From Pseudomonas silvicola (GTDB taxonomy: Bacteria > Pseudomonadota > Gammaproteobacteria > Pseudomonadales > Pseudomonadaceae): a DNA stretch of 64,000 bases. Of this stretch, positions 27,201 to 35,853 are shown piece after piece. The translations under genes and the position numbers were made by a program. A model generated the notes under the pieces. That model made no database searches and was not told the DNA's origin. It saw nothing but the letters and a program-made list of their open reading frames with translations. The stretch covers positions 6,470,501-6,534,500 of the forward strand of contig NZ_CP093280.1 of NCBI RefSeq assembly GCF_026651855.1, read 5' to 3'. The first letter of the stretch is position 1. Each line of letters opens with the position of its first letter.

Positions 27201-27830
27201 GCCGCCACCGCCGACAACGGCCACACCGGCTTGGCCGCCTGGCAGGCCGGCGCCTTCGATGTGCTGTTCGTGGACTGCAACATGCCCGGCATGGACGGCT
27301 ACGAAATGACCCGCCATCTGCGCCACCAGGAGCAGCAGGCTGGCCGCCCCCCCTGCGTAGTGTTCGGCTATACAGCCAGCGCCCTGCCCCAGGAGCGTGA
27401 GCGCTGCCTGGCTGCCGGCATGAATGACTGCCTGTTCAAACCCATCAGCCTGGCCGACCTCACGCAGGTCCTGGCGGCTCGCGTACCGCCACGGTTGACG
27501 GCGCTGCTGGACCTGGAGCAATTGGCGACCCTGACCGGTGGCCAGCCGGCTCTGGAGCGCCGCCTGCTGCAACAGGTACTGGACAGCTGCGCGCAGGATC
27601 GCCAGGCCTTGCTGGGGGCCACCAGCCCACCTGCCTTGAGCGAACTGGCCCACCGCATAAAGGGCGCGGCGAAAATTGTCGCGGCCACCGCGCTGATCCA
27701 GGCTTGCGAGGCTCTGGAACAGGCTTGCGAGGCTGGCAACCCACAGCTGTGGACCAGCGCCGTGGTTCAGGCCATGGCGCAACTGGAACACGCGGTGCGA
27801 CAGCACCTGGACACCTTGCCCGCGCCGTGA
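24258..27830 (+). CDS. rocS2: BvgS-type hybrid sensor histidine kinase, RocS2-like
   Basis: A 1190-residue inner-membrane kinase. In order: signal peptide (about 1-23); two periplasmic Venus-flytrap SBP_bac_3 domains (about 50-275 and 290-515); one TM (about 527-549); PAS (about 570-690); HisKA with His715 in SHEIRTPMN; HATPase with DTGIGI and GTGLGL; REC with Asp1006 in VDCNMPGMDG; and Hpt with His1132 in LAHRIKGAAKIV. All phosphorelay residues are present, so phosphate should pass His715, Asp1006, His1132 to the adjacent regulator. The ligand of the flytrap domains is unknown. Confidence 0.88.
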   Translation: MNSAPCCLLLITGLCCTAGMAAAQGADTLTVRSHNDGTSGLAPAPDTHGVPLRLGISTPDYPPLDITHDQEYEGLSADYAALVGQALGRPLVVQRYPTRDAAIEALRQGQIDLLPSANGYEAAFPELALSNAYAVDRPVLVARADDDAPLGDHLAGRRLSVVNHYLPEAYIKAHYPDATVTYYPSYQNALNAVAFEQADVFLGDTISTHYQIDQGLLNNVRMVNFSRDEPSGFGFAARRGDPLLAHVNQALAAINPAQRESIFQRWSGASDLLLTDRKLQLTRREERWLADHPSAKVVVDDSFAPLTFFDRYGNLRGLSADLLELIRLRTGLQFEIGRASSVADMLAQVQQGQADVIAAIIPSEERAHDLQFSRPYLSNSYVLVTARDHPGLQDLGQFAGRRLAIPRGNPLVKWLRQHYPDIHVQETDDAFASLDRLAQGQAEGAVSALVVARHLLATPLFQDRLVIRSTVGTEPARFSLATGSQATELAAILDKALLSIGPQEMTAIAARWRSYTPDTHGYWRNYHRLILQIVATASVVLLVLLAWIGYMRHQIRQRVKAERALGDQLEFMRALVDGTPHPIYVRDRQGLLLSCNDSYLTTFNARREDVMGKTVKEGVLPDADHAQAYHLDYLQVMAQGEPMIMDRPLRIGDRALSIYHWILPYRDAEGQVCGVIGGWIDISERRQLLEDLRQAKEQADQANRAKSTFLATMSHEIRTPMNALIGMLELALRRAERQQLDRNAIEVAYASARDLLNLIGDILDVSRIEAGHLSLKPERVQAGSLVNDVARIFEGLARDKGLALRVRLPAAAQPDVMLDPLRFKQVLSNLVSNAIKFTDHGHVQLELAMAASDVAGKHALRLTVSDTGIGISASDRQRLFQPFAQVDPDSRRARSGTGLGLVISQNLSRLMGAELTLHSQPGDGTQVDLALAVDALQPLPAQPVQAPRAAIDLGGLRVLVVDDHPANRLLMTEQLGFLGLQAATADNGHTGLAAWQAGAFDVLFVDCNMPGMDGYEMTRHLRHQEQQAGRPPCVVFGYTASALPQERERCLAAGMNDCLFKPISLADLTQVLAARVPPRLTALLDLEQLATLTGGQPALERRLLQQVLDSCAQDRQALLGATSPPALSELAHRIKGAAKIVAATALIQACEALEQACEAGNPQLWTSAVVQAMAQLEHAVRQHLDTLPAP

Positions 27831-27963
27831 GGCAAAGGCTTGTCAAGCGCTGAAGCGTTAGCCATTATCAGCCCGCAAGGGCTGCGGTGAAGAGGCTCTG
27901 CACGCCGCCACGCCCTGGCTTTGCCTGGCGAGCGGTGAACGCATCCTCAAGGAGTGATTCGCG

Positions 27964-30915
27964 ATGCCCAGGCTCACAGAACACCGCTTTCCGCTGCATG
28001 TGCACATCAGCGCCATGTTCACCCTGCTGTTGCTGCTCACCGGCACGGTGCTGGGGCTGTTCAACTACCGGCAGACCTCGCAGATCATCCTGTCCAGCAG
28101 CCAGAGCCTGTTTTCGCGCATTGACCAGGACGTGCGCCTGGACATCGACCACACTTACCTGCCCATACGCCACCTGCTCAGCCTGCTGGCGCTCAACGAT
28201 GCCGCCCAGGGCGCCGTCCTGGAGCAGCGCCTGGCTTTGCTGGAGCCCATGGCCCAGTCACTGGCCGACAACCCGAACCTGGCATCGCTGTATACCGGCT
28301 ACGGCAACGGCGATTTCTTCATGGTCCGGCCCTTGCGCACCGACGAGCTCAAGCAGCGCTTCGGGGCCCCCGCGGCCGCGGCCTATCAGGTGTGGAGCAT
28401 CGAACACGACGCCACTGGCGCACGCCACGCCCAGTCGCTGATGTTTGACCGCACCCTGAACCTCATCGGCCATCAGGACCTGCCCGACGACCAGTACGAC
28501 CCGCGCACCCGCGCCTGGTTCAGCCGTGCCCTGACCGATCGCACCCAGGTGACCACCGACCCCTACGTGTTTTTTTCCAGCCATGCGGTCGGCACTACCC
28601 TGGCCTTGCGGGTCAGCGACCATGTGGTACTGGGCGCCGACCTGACCCTGGAGGACCTCAGCGCCACCCTGGCCAAGCACCGAGTCACCCCGCACACCCA
28701 GATTGCCCTGTTCGACCACAACGACAACGCCGTGGCCTACCCCGATAGCCAGCGCCTGATCAACCCGGATGGCAGCATGGAGCCGACCAAGGTCGCCGAC
28801 CTGGCGCCAGCGCTGGCCGCCCTGCTTGCCCGGGGCGACACCGACGCCAACCGCCTGCATGCCGACGGTCGCGATTGGGTAGTGTCACGCAGCAGCATCG
28901 ACCAGGGCGGCCCGGACGGCCTGCAACTGGCCCTGCTGGTACCCGAAGACGAACTGCTGGCCGACGCCTACCGGCTGCGCTGGCAAGGCGCGCTGGTGAC
29001 ACTGACCATCCTGCTGCTGTGCCTGCCGGTGGGCTGGCTGACCTCGCGGCTGCTGGTCAAGCCGCTGTACGCGCTGGTCAAGGAAGCCGATGCGATTCGC
29101 AGCTTCAATTTCAAACGCCCGGCCAGCCAGCGCTCGCCCGTGCTGGAAGTGGACCAGCTGACCGAGTCCATGCAGCGCATGAAGCAGACCCTGGCCAGCT
29201 TCTTCGAGATCACCGCCAGCCTGTCGGCCGAGACCCGCTTCGAGCCGCTGCTCAAGCGCGTGCTGCAGGAAACCGTGAGCCTGAGTGATGCCCAGGCCGG
29301 CATCATCTACCTGTACGACAGCGATAGCGGCCAGGTGCAGCCCAGCGGGCTGATCATCAACGACAAGCTGCGCAACGTGACCCGCTACGGCTTGACCAGC
29401 CACGCCCTGAACGCAAGCGACACCCCCACCTGGCTGAGCGCGCTGAACGGTCAGCAGAACAGCGTGGTGACGTCTATCGGCTTCGACCAGGCCCGTGAAC
29501 TCAAGCAGATCATGCTCAAGCTCGACAGCCCGCGCCTGGACCTGATTGGCGTGCGCCTGCACAACCGCCGTGGCGAAACCATCGGCGTGCTGGTATTGCT
29601 GCACCGTGACACCGGCAGCCGCAGTGACCTGGTCAAGTTCAGCCCCGACCGCATCGCCTTCATCCTGGCCGTGTCGGGCGTGGCCGCCGCCAGCATCGAA
29701 GGCCAGCGCCTGCAGGTACGCCAGCAAGCGTTGCTGGACGCCTTCATCCAGATCATCGCTGGCGCCATCGACGCCAAGAGCCCCTACACGGGGGGGCACT
29801 GCCAGCGCGTGCCAGTGCTGACCAAGATGCTCGCGCGCGCGGCCGCGGACAGCCAGGCCGCGCCGTTCGCCAGCTACCAGCCCAGCGAGGAAGAGTGGGA
29901 GGCCCTGCACATCGCCGCCTGGCTGCATGACTGCGGCAAGGTCACCACCCCCGAATACGTAGTGGACAAGGCCACCAAGCTGGAAACCCTCTACGACCGT
30001 ATCCACGAGATTCGCACGCGTTTTGAAGTACTCAAGCGCGACGCCTGGATCGACTACTGGCAGCGCCTGGCCGAAGGCGGTGACGCAGCGGCCCTGGCCG
30101 CCGCCCGCGACGCCCAATTGCAGGCCCTGGACGACGACTTCGCCTTCGTCGCCCGCTGCAACCTGGGCGGCGAATTCATGGATTCCGACAGCCAGCAGCG
30201 CCTGGCGCGCATCGCCGAGCGCACCTGGCTGCGCACCCTGGACGACCGCCTGGGGGTGTCCTGGGAAGAGAACCGCCGCCAGGAGCGCAACCCCGCCCCC
30301 GCCCTGCCGGTGCGCGAACCGCTGTTGGCCGACCGCCCCGAGCACCTGTTCGAACGCCCTGACTACGAGCGCATGCCCGCGGACAACCCCTGGGGCTTCA
30401 ACATGAAAGTGCCCGACTACAAGTTCAACCGTGGCGAGCTGTACAACCTGAGCATCGGCCGCGGCACCTTGACGACCGAAGAGCGCTACATCATCAACCA
30501 CCACATGGTGCAGACCATCCTGATGCTCAGCCGCCTGCCCTTCCCCAGCCACCTGCGGAACGTCGCGGAAATGGCCGGCGGGCACCACGAGAAAATGGAC
30601 GGCAGCGGCTACCCCCGGGGCCTCAACCGCGAGCAGATGAGCCTGCCGGCACGGATGATGGCCATCGCCGATATCTTCGAAGCCCTGACTGCCGCCGACC
30701 GGCCGTACAAGAAAGGCAAGACGCTCAGCGAAGCGCTGGGGATCATGGCCTTCATGTGCCGCGATGCGCATATCGACGTCGAGCTGTTCGAGCTGTTTCT
30801 GCGCAGTGGCGTGTACCTGGAATACGCCCAGCAGTACTTGCCGGCGCAGCAGCTGGATGAGGTGGACATCGACCAGGTGCTGCTCAAGGCAGGGGTGGGC
30901 GTTCAGCCGGCATGA
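27964..30915 (+). CDS. Cache-HAMP-GAF-HD-GYP protein, probable c-di-GMP phosphodiesterase
   Basis: A 983-residue membrane sensor. TM1 (about 15-35), a periplasmic dCache-like region (about 40-335), TM2 (about 341-362), a HAMP-like linker, GAF (about 420-600), then HD-GYP. Metal motifs: His612 in GGHCQRVPV, HD at 655-656 (LHDCGKV) and HHEKMDGSGYP at 874-884. The roughly 220 residues between HD and HHE exceed the usual 60-75, so an insertion of about 150 residues (rich in Arg, Glu, Trp and Pro) splits the catalytic domain. AAGGAG precedes the ATG. It follows the RocS2-like kinase by 133 bases, so co-regulation is possible. Confidence 0.85.
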   Translation: MPRLTEHRFPLHVHISAMFTLLLLLTGTVLGLFNYRQTSQIILSSSQSLFSRIDQDVRLDIDHTYLPIRHLLSLLALNDAAQGAVLEQRLALLEPMAQSLADNPNLASLYTGYGNGDFFMVRPLRTDELKQRFGAPAAAAYQVWSIEHDATGARHAQSLMFDRTLNLIGHQDLPDDQYDPRTRAWFSRALTDRTQVTTDPYVFFSSHAVGTTLALRVSDHVVLGADLTLEDLSATLAKHRVTPHTQIALFDHNDNAVAYPDSQRLINPDGSMEPTKVADLAPALAALLARGDTDANRLHADGRDWVVSRSSIDQGGPDGLQLALLVPEDELLADAYRLRWQGALVTLTILLLCLPVGWLTSRLLVKPLYALVKEADAIRSFNFKRPASQRSPVLEVDQLTESMQRMKQTLASFFEITASLSAETRFEPLLKRVLQETVSLSDAQAGIIYLYDSDSGQVQPSGLIINDKLRNVTRYGLTSHALNASDTPTWLSALNGQQNSVVTSIGFDQARELKQIMLKLDSPRLDLIGVRLHNRRGETIGVLVLLHRDTGSRSDLVKFSPDRIAFILAVSGVAAASIEGQRLQVRQQALLDAFIQIIAGAIDAKSPYTGGHCQRVPVLTKMLARAAADSQAAPFASYQPSEEEWEALHIAAWLHDCGKVTTPEYVVDKATKLETLYDRIHEIRTRFEVLKRDAWIDYWQRLAEGGDAAALAAARDAQLQALDDDFAFVARCNLGGEFMDSDSQQRLARIAERTWLRTLDDRLGVSWEENRRQERNPAPALPVREPLLADRPEHLFERPDYERMPADNPWGFNMKVPDYKFNRGELYNLSIGRGTLTTEERYIINHHMVQTILMLSRLPFPSHLRNVAEMAGGHHEKMDGSGYPRGLNREQMSLPARMMAIADIFEALTAADRPYKKGKTLSEALGIMAFMCRDAHIDVELFELFLRSGVYLEYAQQYLPAQQLDEVDIDQVLLKAGVGVQPA

Positions 30916-30944
30916 ACGTGTGCCTGGTGCTGCGCGGCGCCTGG

Positions 30945-30967
30945 GACGCGGCCAGGTCCGCTGCTAC
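30945..30967. repeat. REP copy, GCAGCGGACC family (inverted)
   Basis: The complement of the 10442-10464 copy, identical over 23 bases. It sits between the HD-GYP gene and the convergent yggL, just before a terminator. Confidence 0.65.
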
Positions 30968-30985
30968 GGCGGTTATACCAGGCAC

Positions 30986-31014
30986 AAAAAAGCCGCTGGG
31001 GTCAGCGGCTTCTT
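30986..31014. terminator. Rho-independent terminator between convergent HD-GYP and yggL genes
   Basis: GCCGCTG, a four-base loop and CAGCGGC form the stem. An A-run precedes it and TTCTT follows, so it can act in both directions. Confidence 0.75.
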
Positions 31015-31027
31015 CGTATGACTCGGA

Positions 31028-31372
31028 TCAGGCGACCGGGTTGATCGGCTTTTCCGGGTACCAGGCGTCCAGCAGCGGGCTGACTTCGATCTTGGTCAGT
31101 TCGTCGCGGCCCTTGAGCCAGGCTTCGACGGCTGCGCGCTGCTCTTCGGTGACCGAGCCACGCTCGACGGTGCACACCAGGCCGACGTCGTCGGTGCCGA
31201 CGTAGTCCAGGCCATTGGCGTCCATGGCTTCAGCCAGGAACGCGTCGAGGAATGCGTCGATTGCCTGGTCGTCCAGGTTTTCCTTGAAGTCCAGGTTCAG
31301 TTCGAAACCCAGCTCCTGGAATTCATCCACGCAGAGTTTTTTGCGCAGACGGCGGGAACGGTTAGTGGCCAT
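31028..31372 (-). CDS. yggL: YggL-family 50S ribosome-binding protein (DUF469)
   Basis: A 114-residue protein opening MATNRSRRLRKKLCVDEFQE, the basic YggL N terminus, followed by acidic FKENLDDQAIDAFLDAF and the C-terminal ...LLDAWYP. In E. coli YggL binds the large ribosomal subunit. The ATG at 31372 has GAGGA upstream; the frame up to 31405 is not conserved-looking. It stands alone between convergent and divergent genes. Confidence 0.88.
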   Translation of the reverse strand: MATNRSRRLRKKLCVDEFQELGFELNLDFKENLDDQAIDAFLDAFLAEAMDANGLDYVGTDDVGLVCTVERGSVTEEQRAAVEAWLKGRDELTKIEVSPLLDAWYPEKPINPVA

Positions 31373-31600
31373 GAAACAATCCTCTTGAGTATTAACGCGC
31401 CGCACTTTACCAGTTTCGGCACGCGGCTGCCCGACTGATACAGATAAACCCGCCCAAGTGTCGAAAAAATCATGAAATGCGCGTCAGCCAGGCCAAAGCG
31501 CCAATCCCTTGGGGCATAATGCCGACTCTTTATGTACGGGGGCTTTCACCTTTTCGCGCCCTCATTTTTTTCACCCCTCGCCCGCAGGGTTTCATTGCTC

Positions 31601-33067
31601 ATGATCAAATCGTTTCGCCCTCTACTGCTCGCCGGCCTGATGCTACCCCTGGCCCTGCCCGTTCATGCCGCGCCCGTCATCACCGCGCTGCCGGCCAAGG
31701 TGCAACAAGCCCTCAAGACCAACAAGATCTCCGACAACGCCCTGTCGCTGGTGATGGTGCCGCTCACAGGTCCAGGCACCCCGACGGTGTTCAACGCCGA
31801 TGTGTCGGTGAACCCGGCCTCGACCATGAAGACCATCACCACTTTCGCCGCCCTGGAGCTGTTGGGCCCCAACTACCAGTGGAAGACCGAGTTCTACACC
31901 GACGGCACCCTGAGCAACGGCGTGCTGCACGGCAACCTGTACCTCAAGGGCGGCGGCGACCCCAAACTGAACATGGAAAAGCTCTGGCTCCTGATGCGCG
32001 ACCTGCGCGCCAACGGCGTGCAGCAGGTCACCGGTGACCTGGTGCTGGACCGCAGCTATTTCATCCAGCCCAACCTGCCTGAGTTCAACGACGACGGCGG
32101 CGATGAGAACGCGCCGTTCCTGGTACGCCCGGACGCCCTGATGGTCAACCTCAAGGCCCTGCGCTTCGTGGCGCGCAACGATGGTGGCAAGATAATGGTC
32201 TCGGTGGAACCGCCGATTGCCACCATTCATGTCGACAACCAGATCAAGGCGCTGGCTGGCAAGCAGTGCAGCGGTGACGTGCGCTACAACCCGGTGACCG
32301 CGCCGGACGGCAGCATCAGCGTGGTGGTCAGTGGCGGCCTGGCGGATGGTTGCAGTTCCCAGACCTACCTGTCCGTGCTTGACCACCCCACCTATGCCGC
32401 GGGGGCGGTACGGGCGATCTGGAACGAACTGGGCGGCACCATCGCCGGCCGCGACCGCGAGGCCGTGGTGCCCAAGGACGCCAAGCTGCTGGCCCGGGCG
32501 TTCTCCCCGGACCTGGCGGAGATCATTCGCGACATCAACAAATACAGTAACAACACCATGGCGCAGCAGCTGTTCCTGAGCATCGGCGCCCGTTACCGCA
32601 CCGATGCCGACACTGACGACGCCAAGGCCGCCCAGCGGGTGATCCGTGCCTGGATGGCACGCAAGGGGATACCGGCCAGCCATCTGGTACTGGAAAATGG
32701 TTCGGGGCTGTCCCGTGACGAGCGTGTCAGCGCCCGGGAGCTGGCGACCATGCTGCAAGTGGCCTGGAAAAGCCCATACGCCGCCGAATTCATGAGCTCG
32801 CTGCCGATCATCGGCACCGACGGCACCATGCGCAAACGCCTGAAGACCACGGCGCTGGCCGGTGAAGGCCACGTCAAGACCGGCACCCTGAACAACGTAC
32901 GCGCCATTGCCGGTTTCAGCCGCGATGACAACGGCAACACCTGGGCGGTGGTCGCCATTTTGAATGACTCCAAGCCATGGGGCGCGTCGTCGGTGCTGGA
33001 CCAGGCGCTGCTGGACCTGTACCGGCAGCCGAAGGCAGGGGAACAGGGGGTTTCGTTGAACCCTTGA
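31601..33067 (+). CDS. dacB: D-Ala-D-Ala carboxypeptidase/endopeptidase PBP4
   Basis: A 488-residue periplasmic penicillin-binding protein. Signal peptide ends after PVHA (about residue 23). Active-site motifs: S74-T-M-K77, YSNNTMAQQ (SxN) and HVKTGTL (KTG). The large middle region after the SxxK motif is the extra domain of class C PBPs. It trims peptide stems and crosslinks of peptidoglycan. The ATG at 31601 gives a normal signal peptide; upstream residues from 31532 do not. Confidence 0.9.
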   Translation: MIKSFRPLLLAGLMLPLALPVHAAPVITALPAKVQQALKTNKISDNALSLVMVPLTGPGTPTVFNADVSVNPASTMKTITTFAALELLGPNYQWKTEFYTDGTLSNGVLHGNLYLKGGGDPKLNMEKLWLLMRDLRANGVQQVTGDLVLDRSYFIQPNLPEFNDDGGDENAPFLVRPDALMVNLKALRFVARNDGGKIMVSVEPPIATIHVDNQIKALAGKQCSGDVRYNPVTAPDGSISVVVSGGLADGCSSQTYLSVLDHPTYAAGAVRAIWNELGGTIAGRDREAVVPKDAKLLARAFSPDLAEIIRDINKYSNNTMAQQLFLSIGARYRTDADTDDAKAAQRVIRAWMARKGIPASHLVLENGSGLSRDERVSARELATMLQVAWKSPYAAEFMSSLPIIGTDGTMRKRLKTTALAGEGHVKTGTLNNVRAIAGFSRDDNGNTWAVVAILNDSKPWGASSVLDQALLDLYRQPKAGEQGVSLNP

Positions 33068-33084
33068 TGGCACGCCGCGGCCAA

Positions 33085-33260
33085 CCTCTGTGGGACCGGG
33101 CGCCAGCTCGGGAAGCAGGCGCTGCGGTGTATCAGGCAGACCGCGCGGCGCCCTTCCCGAGCTTCGCCCGGTCCTACAGGGAATCCCCACCACTGCGGCC
33201 ATCCTCTGTGGGACCGGGCGCCAGCTCGGGAAGCAGGCGCTGCGGTGTATCAGGCAGACC
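33085..33260. repeat. REPIN-like pair plus a second half copy, GTGGGA family
   Basis: A 58-base unit at 33085-33142 (CTGTGGGACCGGGCGCCAGC and onward) is repeated directly at 33203-33260. Between them, 33152-33181 holds the inverted arm (CCGAGCTTCGCCCGGTCCTA). So one complete hairpin pair is followed by an orphan left half. The same arm occurs at 158-189 and, shortened, at 54127-54153. The element fills the gap between dacB and the convergent GGDEF gene. Confidence 0.8.
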
Positions 33261-33271
33261 CATGCCGCGAC

Positions 33272-35659
33272 TCAGGGCAGTTCCGGTTCCACGCGGTCCC
33301 TGCCCGCCTGCTTGGCCGCGTATACGCCGGAATCGGCGCGCAACAGCAGCGCATCGGCGCCTTCCCCCCGGCGCCAGCTGGCTACGCCGAAGCTGGCGGT
33401 GACGATGCCGACACCGTCGATAGGCGTGTGCCGCAGCCCTTGCCATAGTTCCAGCGCCAGGGCGTGAGCCTGGTCGCTGCTGCTGCCCGGGCACAACACC
33501 ATGAATTCCTCACCCCCCAGCCGGCAGAAGACGTCGGTGCGCCGCAGGCGGTGGCCGATCTTTTCGCAGATCCCTTGCAGCACGCGGTCGCCGACGGCAT
33601 GGCCGAACTGGTCGTTGATCCGCTTGAAATGGTCAATGTCGAGCATGATCACTGCCAGTTGCACGTGGTCGCGTTCGGCACGGTCAAGCTCGGCTTTCAG
33701 GCGTTCCTGAAAGTAGCGGCGGTTGTGAATGCCGGTGAGCACGTCGGTGACCGACAGCGCCCGCAATTCTTCTTCCACGCGCTTGAGGTCAGTGATGTCG
33801 GTCAGGTAGCCGTGCCATAGCGTGCCGCCGCCGGCCAACGGCTCAGGCGTGGCTTCCCCGCGCACCCAGCGCAGGCCCTGACGTGGCAACTGCACCCGGT
33901 ACTCTTCGCGCCATGGCGTGAGGTGCTGGGCCGAGAAACGGATGGAATCGAGCACCCGCTGGCCATCGTCCGGGTGAATGCGCTCCATGACTCGCCGCCC
34001 GTCATCACGCAAGGCGCTGGGCTCCATTTCGTAGATGTCACGGATGCCCTCGCTGGCCCAGCTGAAACTGGAATGGCCATCCGGGTCCAGGCGAAACTGG
34101 TAGATGCCGCCGGGCACTTCGGCGCTGAGTTTCTGCAACAATTGGTCGCGCGCGGCCAAGGCCTCGTGCACCCGCTTGCGCTCAGTGATATCGATGCAGA
34201 TAGCCAGGTGCCCCACCCACAGGCCTTGCTCGTCCAGCAAGGTGGTGGCGAGCATGTTCACCGCCACCGTGCTGCCATCACGCCGTACCAGGGTCCATTC
34301 GCGCGCCTGCTGACTACCTTCACCGGGGGTTTCCACCAGCATGGCCTGGGCCAGGGGAATGTCCCGCTCGTAATAGGCGCTGAGGGTACAGGCGCGGGCC
34401 ACCAGCTCTTCACTCAGGTGCAGGTTCTGCAAGGTCAGGTGGCCTACCGCATCGCCAGCACCGTATCCCAGCATGCGCTCGGCCCCGGCGTTGAACGTGG
34501 TGATCAGGCCATGCAGGTCGGTGGCGATGATCGCCACCTGGGTGGCGGCATTGAGCACGCTGCGCAACTGGTTATGGGTAACGCGCAGGGCCTGTTCGCT
34601 GCTGCGCAGCTGCGATGTGCGCTGCTCCACCAGTTTCAGGGCTCGCTGGCGCTGGCTGACCAGGCTGTACAGCAAGGCACTGAGCAGAAGGCTGAGCAAA
34701 GCGCCCAAGGCCACGACCACCGCCACTGGCGAGGCGTGGTTGGCTTCGACAAACAGCGTGCTGGGGCTGATATCCAACTGGTAATCGCGGTCGGCCAGGT
34801 GCAGCAGGTGCGTCGCCATCAGGGGCTCGGGTACCACGGTGTTGCTGGACTCGTACAGCACCTCGTGGTTGCCGGCCAGCGACAGGTCGAGGATGCGCAC
34901 ATGCAGGTTGTCATCGCTTTGCGCAGGCAGCCCTTCGCCCATCAATTGCCCCAGGCTCACCACCGCCGAAACAAAGCCCAGCGGCGGTTCGCCGGGTTTG
35001 CCAGGCACCGGCGCAACCATCAGTACCCCACGGCTGTACCGCGGGCTGACCCCCACCAGGTTGACCGGCGGGGTCACCGCCAATGTGCCGGTGTGCAGGG
35101 CCCGCATCAGGGTGTCATGGCGCGAGGCCTGGGAGTTGACGTCAAAGCCCAGGGGCAAGCGCTGGCGCGTCTGCGACTGGGTATAGAACACCGGGTAATA
35201 CTCGTCCCGCTGCCCCGCCGGCACCAGGCTGCCATCAGCGGCCTGGTCGCGAATGGAGAAATCCTCGATTCCCTGTTCACGGGCGCGCTGTTCGAACGCA
35301 GGGCGTTCGGCGGCCGTGACCCGTGGCAGCCACGAATAGGCCTGGGTACGCATCAGCAACGGCCCGGCGTAGCCTTCGTATTCTCGCCGGCTGACGTTGT
35401 CCGAATAACTGAAAAACCGGCGAAGGCCGTCCAGCCGCTGTGTCTGGTCCTCGAACCGCTCCTCGATGCGGCTGAAGCGTTCGTTGGCAAGCAATTCGAA
35501 GCGCTGGCGCAACTGGCGCTGGTAAAGCTCGGCCGTGCCCACCGCCAGCAGGCTGGTGACCAGCGCACCGGCGGCAAGGGCCAAGGAGGCTATCAGCCAG
35601 GCCGATGCATCTTCACTGATAAAGCCAAGTATTTTGGGGCGAACGGCATGCAACGACAT
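33272..35659 (-). CDS. CHASE-PAS-PAS-GGDEF diguanylate cyclase
   Basis: A 795-residue membrane protein. TM1 about 20-42; periplasmic CHASE domain about 70-290 (YAGPLLMRTQAYSWLPRV, GFDVNSQASRHDTL); TM2 about 312-335; two PAS/PAC units (about 365-490 and 500-615); GGDEF about 625-795. The signature is GGEEF at 715-719, and an RxxD inhibitory site (RRTD) lies five residues before it, so the cyclase is probably active and product-inhibited. A CHASE ligand is not predictable. It is transcribed alone, with a terminator from rlmL upstream. Confidence 0.87.
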   Translation of the reverse strand: MSLHAVRPKILGFISEDASAWLIASLALAAGALVTSLLAVGTAELYQRQLRQRFELLANERFSRIEERFEDQTQRLDGLRRFFSYSDNVSRREYEGYAGPLLMRTQAYSWLPRVTAAERPAFEQRAREQGIEDFSIRDQAADGSLVPAGQRDEYYPVFYTQSQTRQRLPLGFDVNSQASRHDTLMRALHTGTLAVTPPVNLVGVSPRYSRGVLMVAPVPGKPGEPPLGFVSAVVSLGQLMGEGLPAQSDDNLHVRILDLSLAGNHEVLYESSNTVVPEPLMATHLLHLADRDYQLDISPSTLFVEANHASPVAVVVALGALLSLLLSALLYSLVSQRQRALKLVEQRTSQLRSSEQALRVTHNQLRSVLNAATQVAIIATDLHGLITTFNAGAERMLGYGAGDAVGHLTLQNLHLSEELVARACTLSAYYERDIPLAQAMLVETPGEGSQQAREWTLVRRDGSTVAVNMLATTLLDEQGLWVGHLAICIDITERKRVHEALAARDQLLQKLSAEVPGGIYQFRLDPDGHSSFSWASEGIRDIYEMEPSALRDDGRRVMERIHPDDGQRVLDSIRFSAQHLTPWREEYRVQLPRQGLRWVRGEATPEPLAGGGTLWHGYLTDITDLKRVEEELRALSVTDVLTGIHNRRYFQERLKAELDRAERDHVQLAVIMLDIDHFKRINDQFGHAVGDRVLQGICEKIGHRLRRTDVFCRLGGEEFMVLCPGSSSDQAHALALELWQGLRHTPIDGVGIVTASFGVASWRRGEGADALLLRADSGVYAAKQAGRDRVEPELP

Positions 35660-35778
35660 AAGCAGAACTCACAACGCCGGCGTGCTTCGGTTGTCACATT
35701 GGCTTGGCTCAGTTATAGCTATTTGCCAGTAGTTTGCCTAGTGAGCCATCAAGCGAAAATGTTGATCGGTCGTGCAGC

Positions 35779-35804
35779 AAAAAGGGCTCCTGGGAGCCCT
35801 TTTT
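35779..35804 (-). terminator. Rho-independent terminator of rlmL
   Basis: A perfect inverted repeat, AAAAAGGGCTCC / GGAGCCCTTTTT, with a two-base centre, 50 bases beyond the rlmL stop. Symmetric A and T runs allow action on both strands. Confidence 0.8.
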
Positions 35805-35853
35805 ACCATCTAGCCAAAACTGTACGACAGGCGTGCCTGCCGTGGGCTACCGC

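Noticed and set aside
28885-30771. Minus-strand ORF of 628 residues opposite the HD-GYP gene
   Set aside because: Ala/Val/Gln/His bias is typical of the frame opposite a GC-rich gene; no domain.
33085-33260. CRISPR array
   Set aside because: Only two direct copies of 58 bases with an inverted arm between; not regular spacers, and no cas genes in the window.
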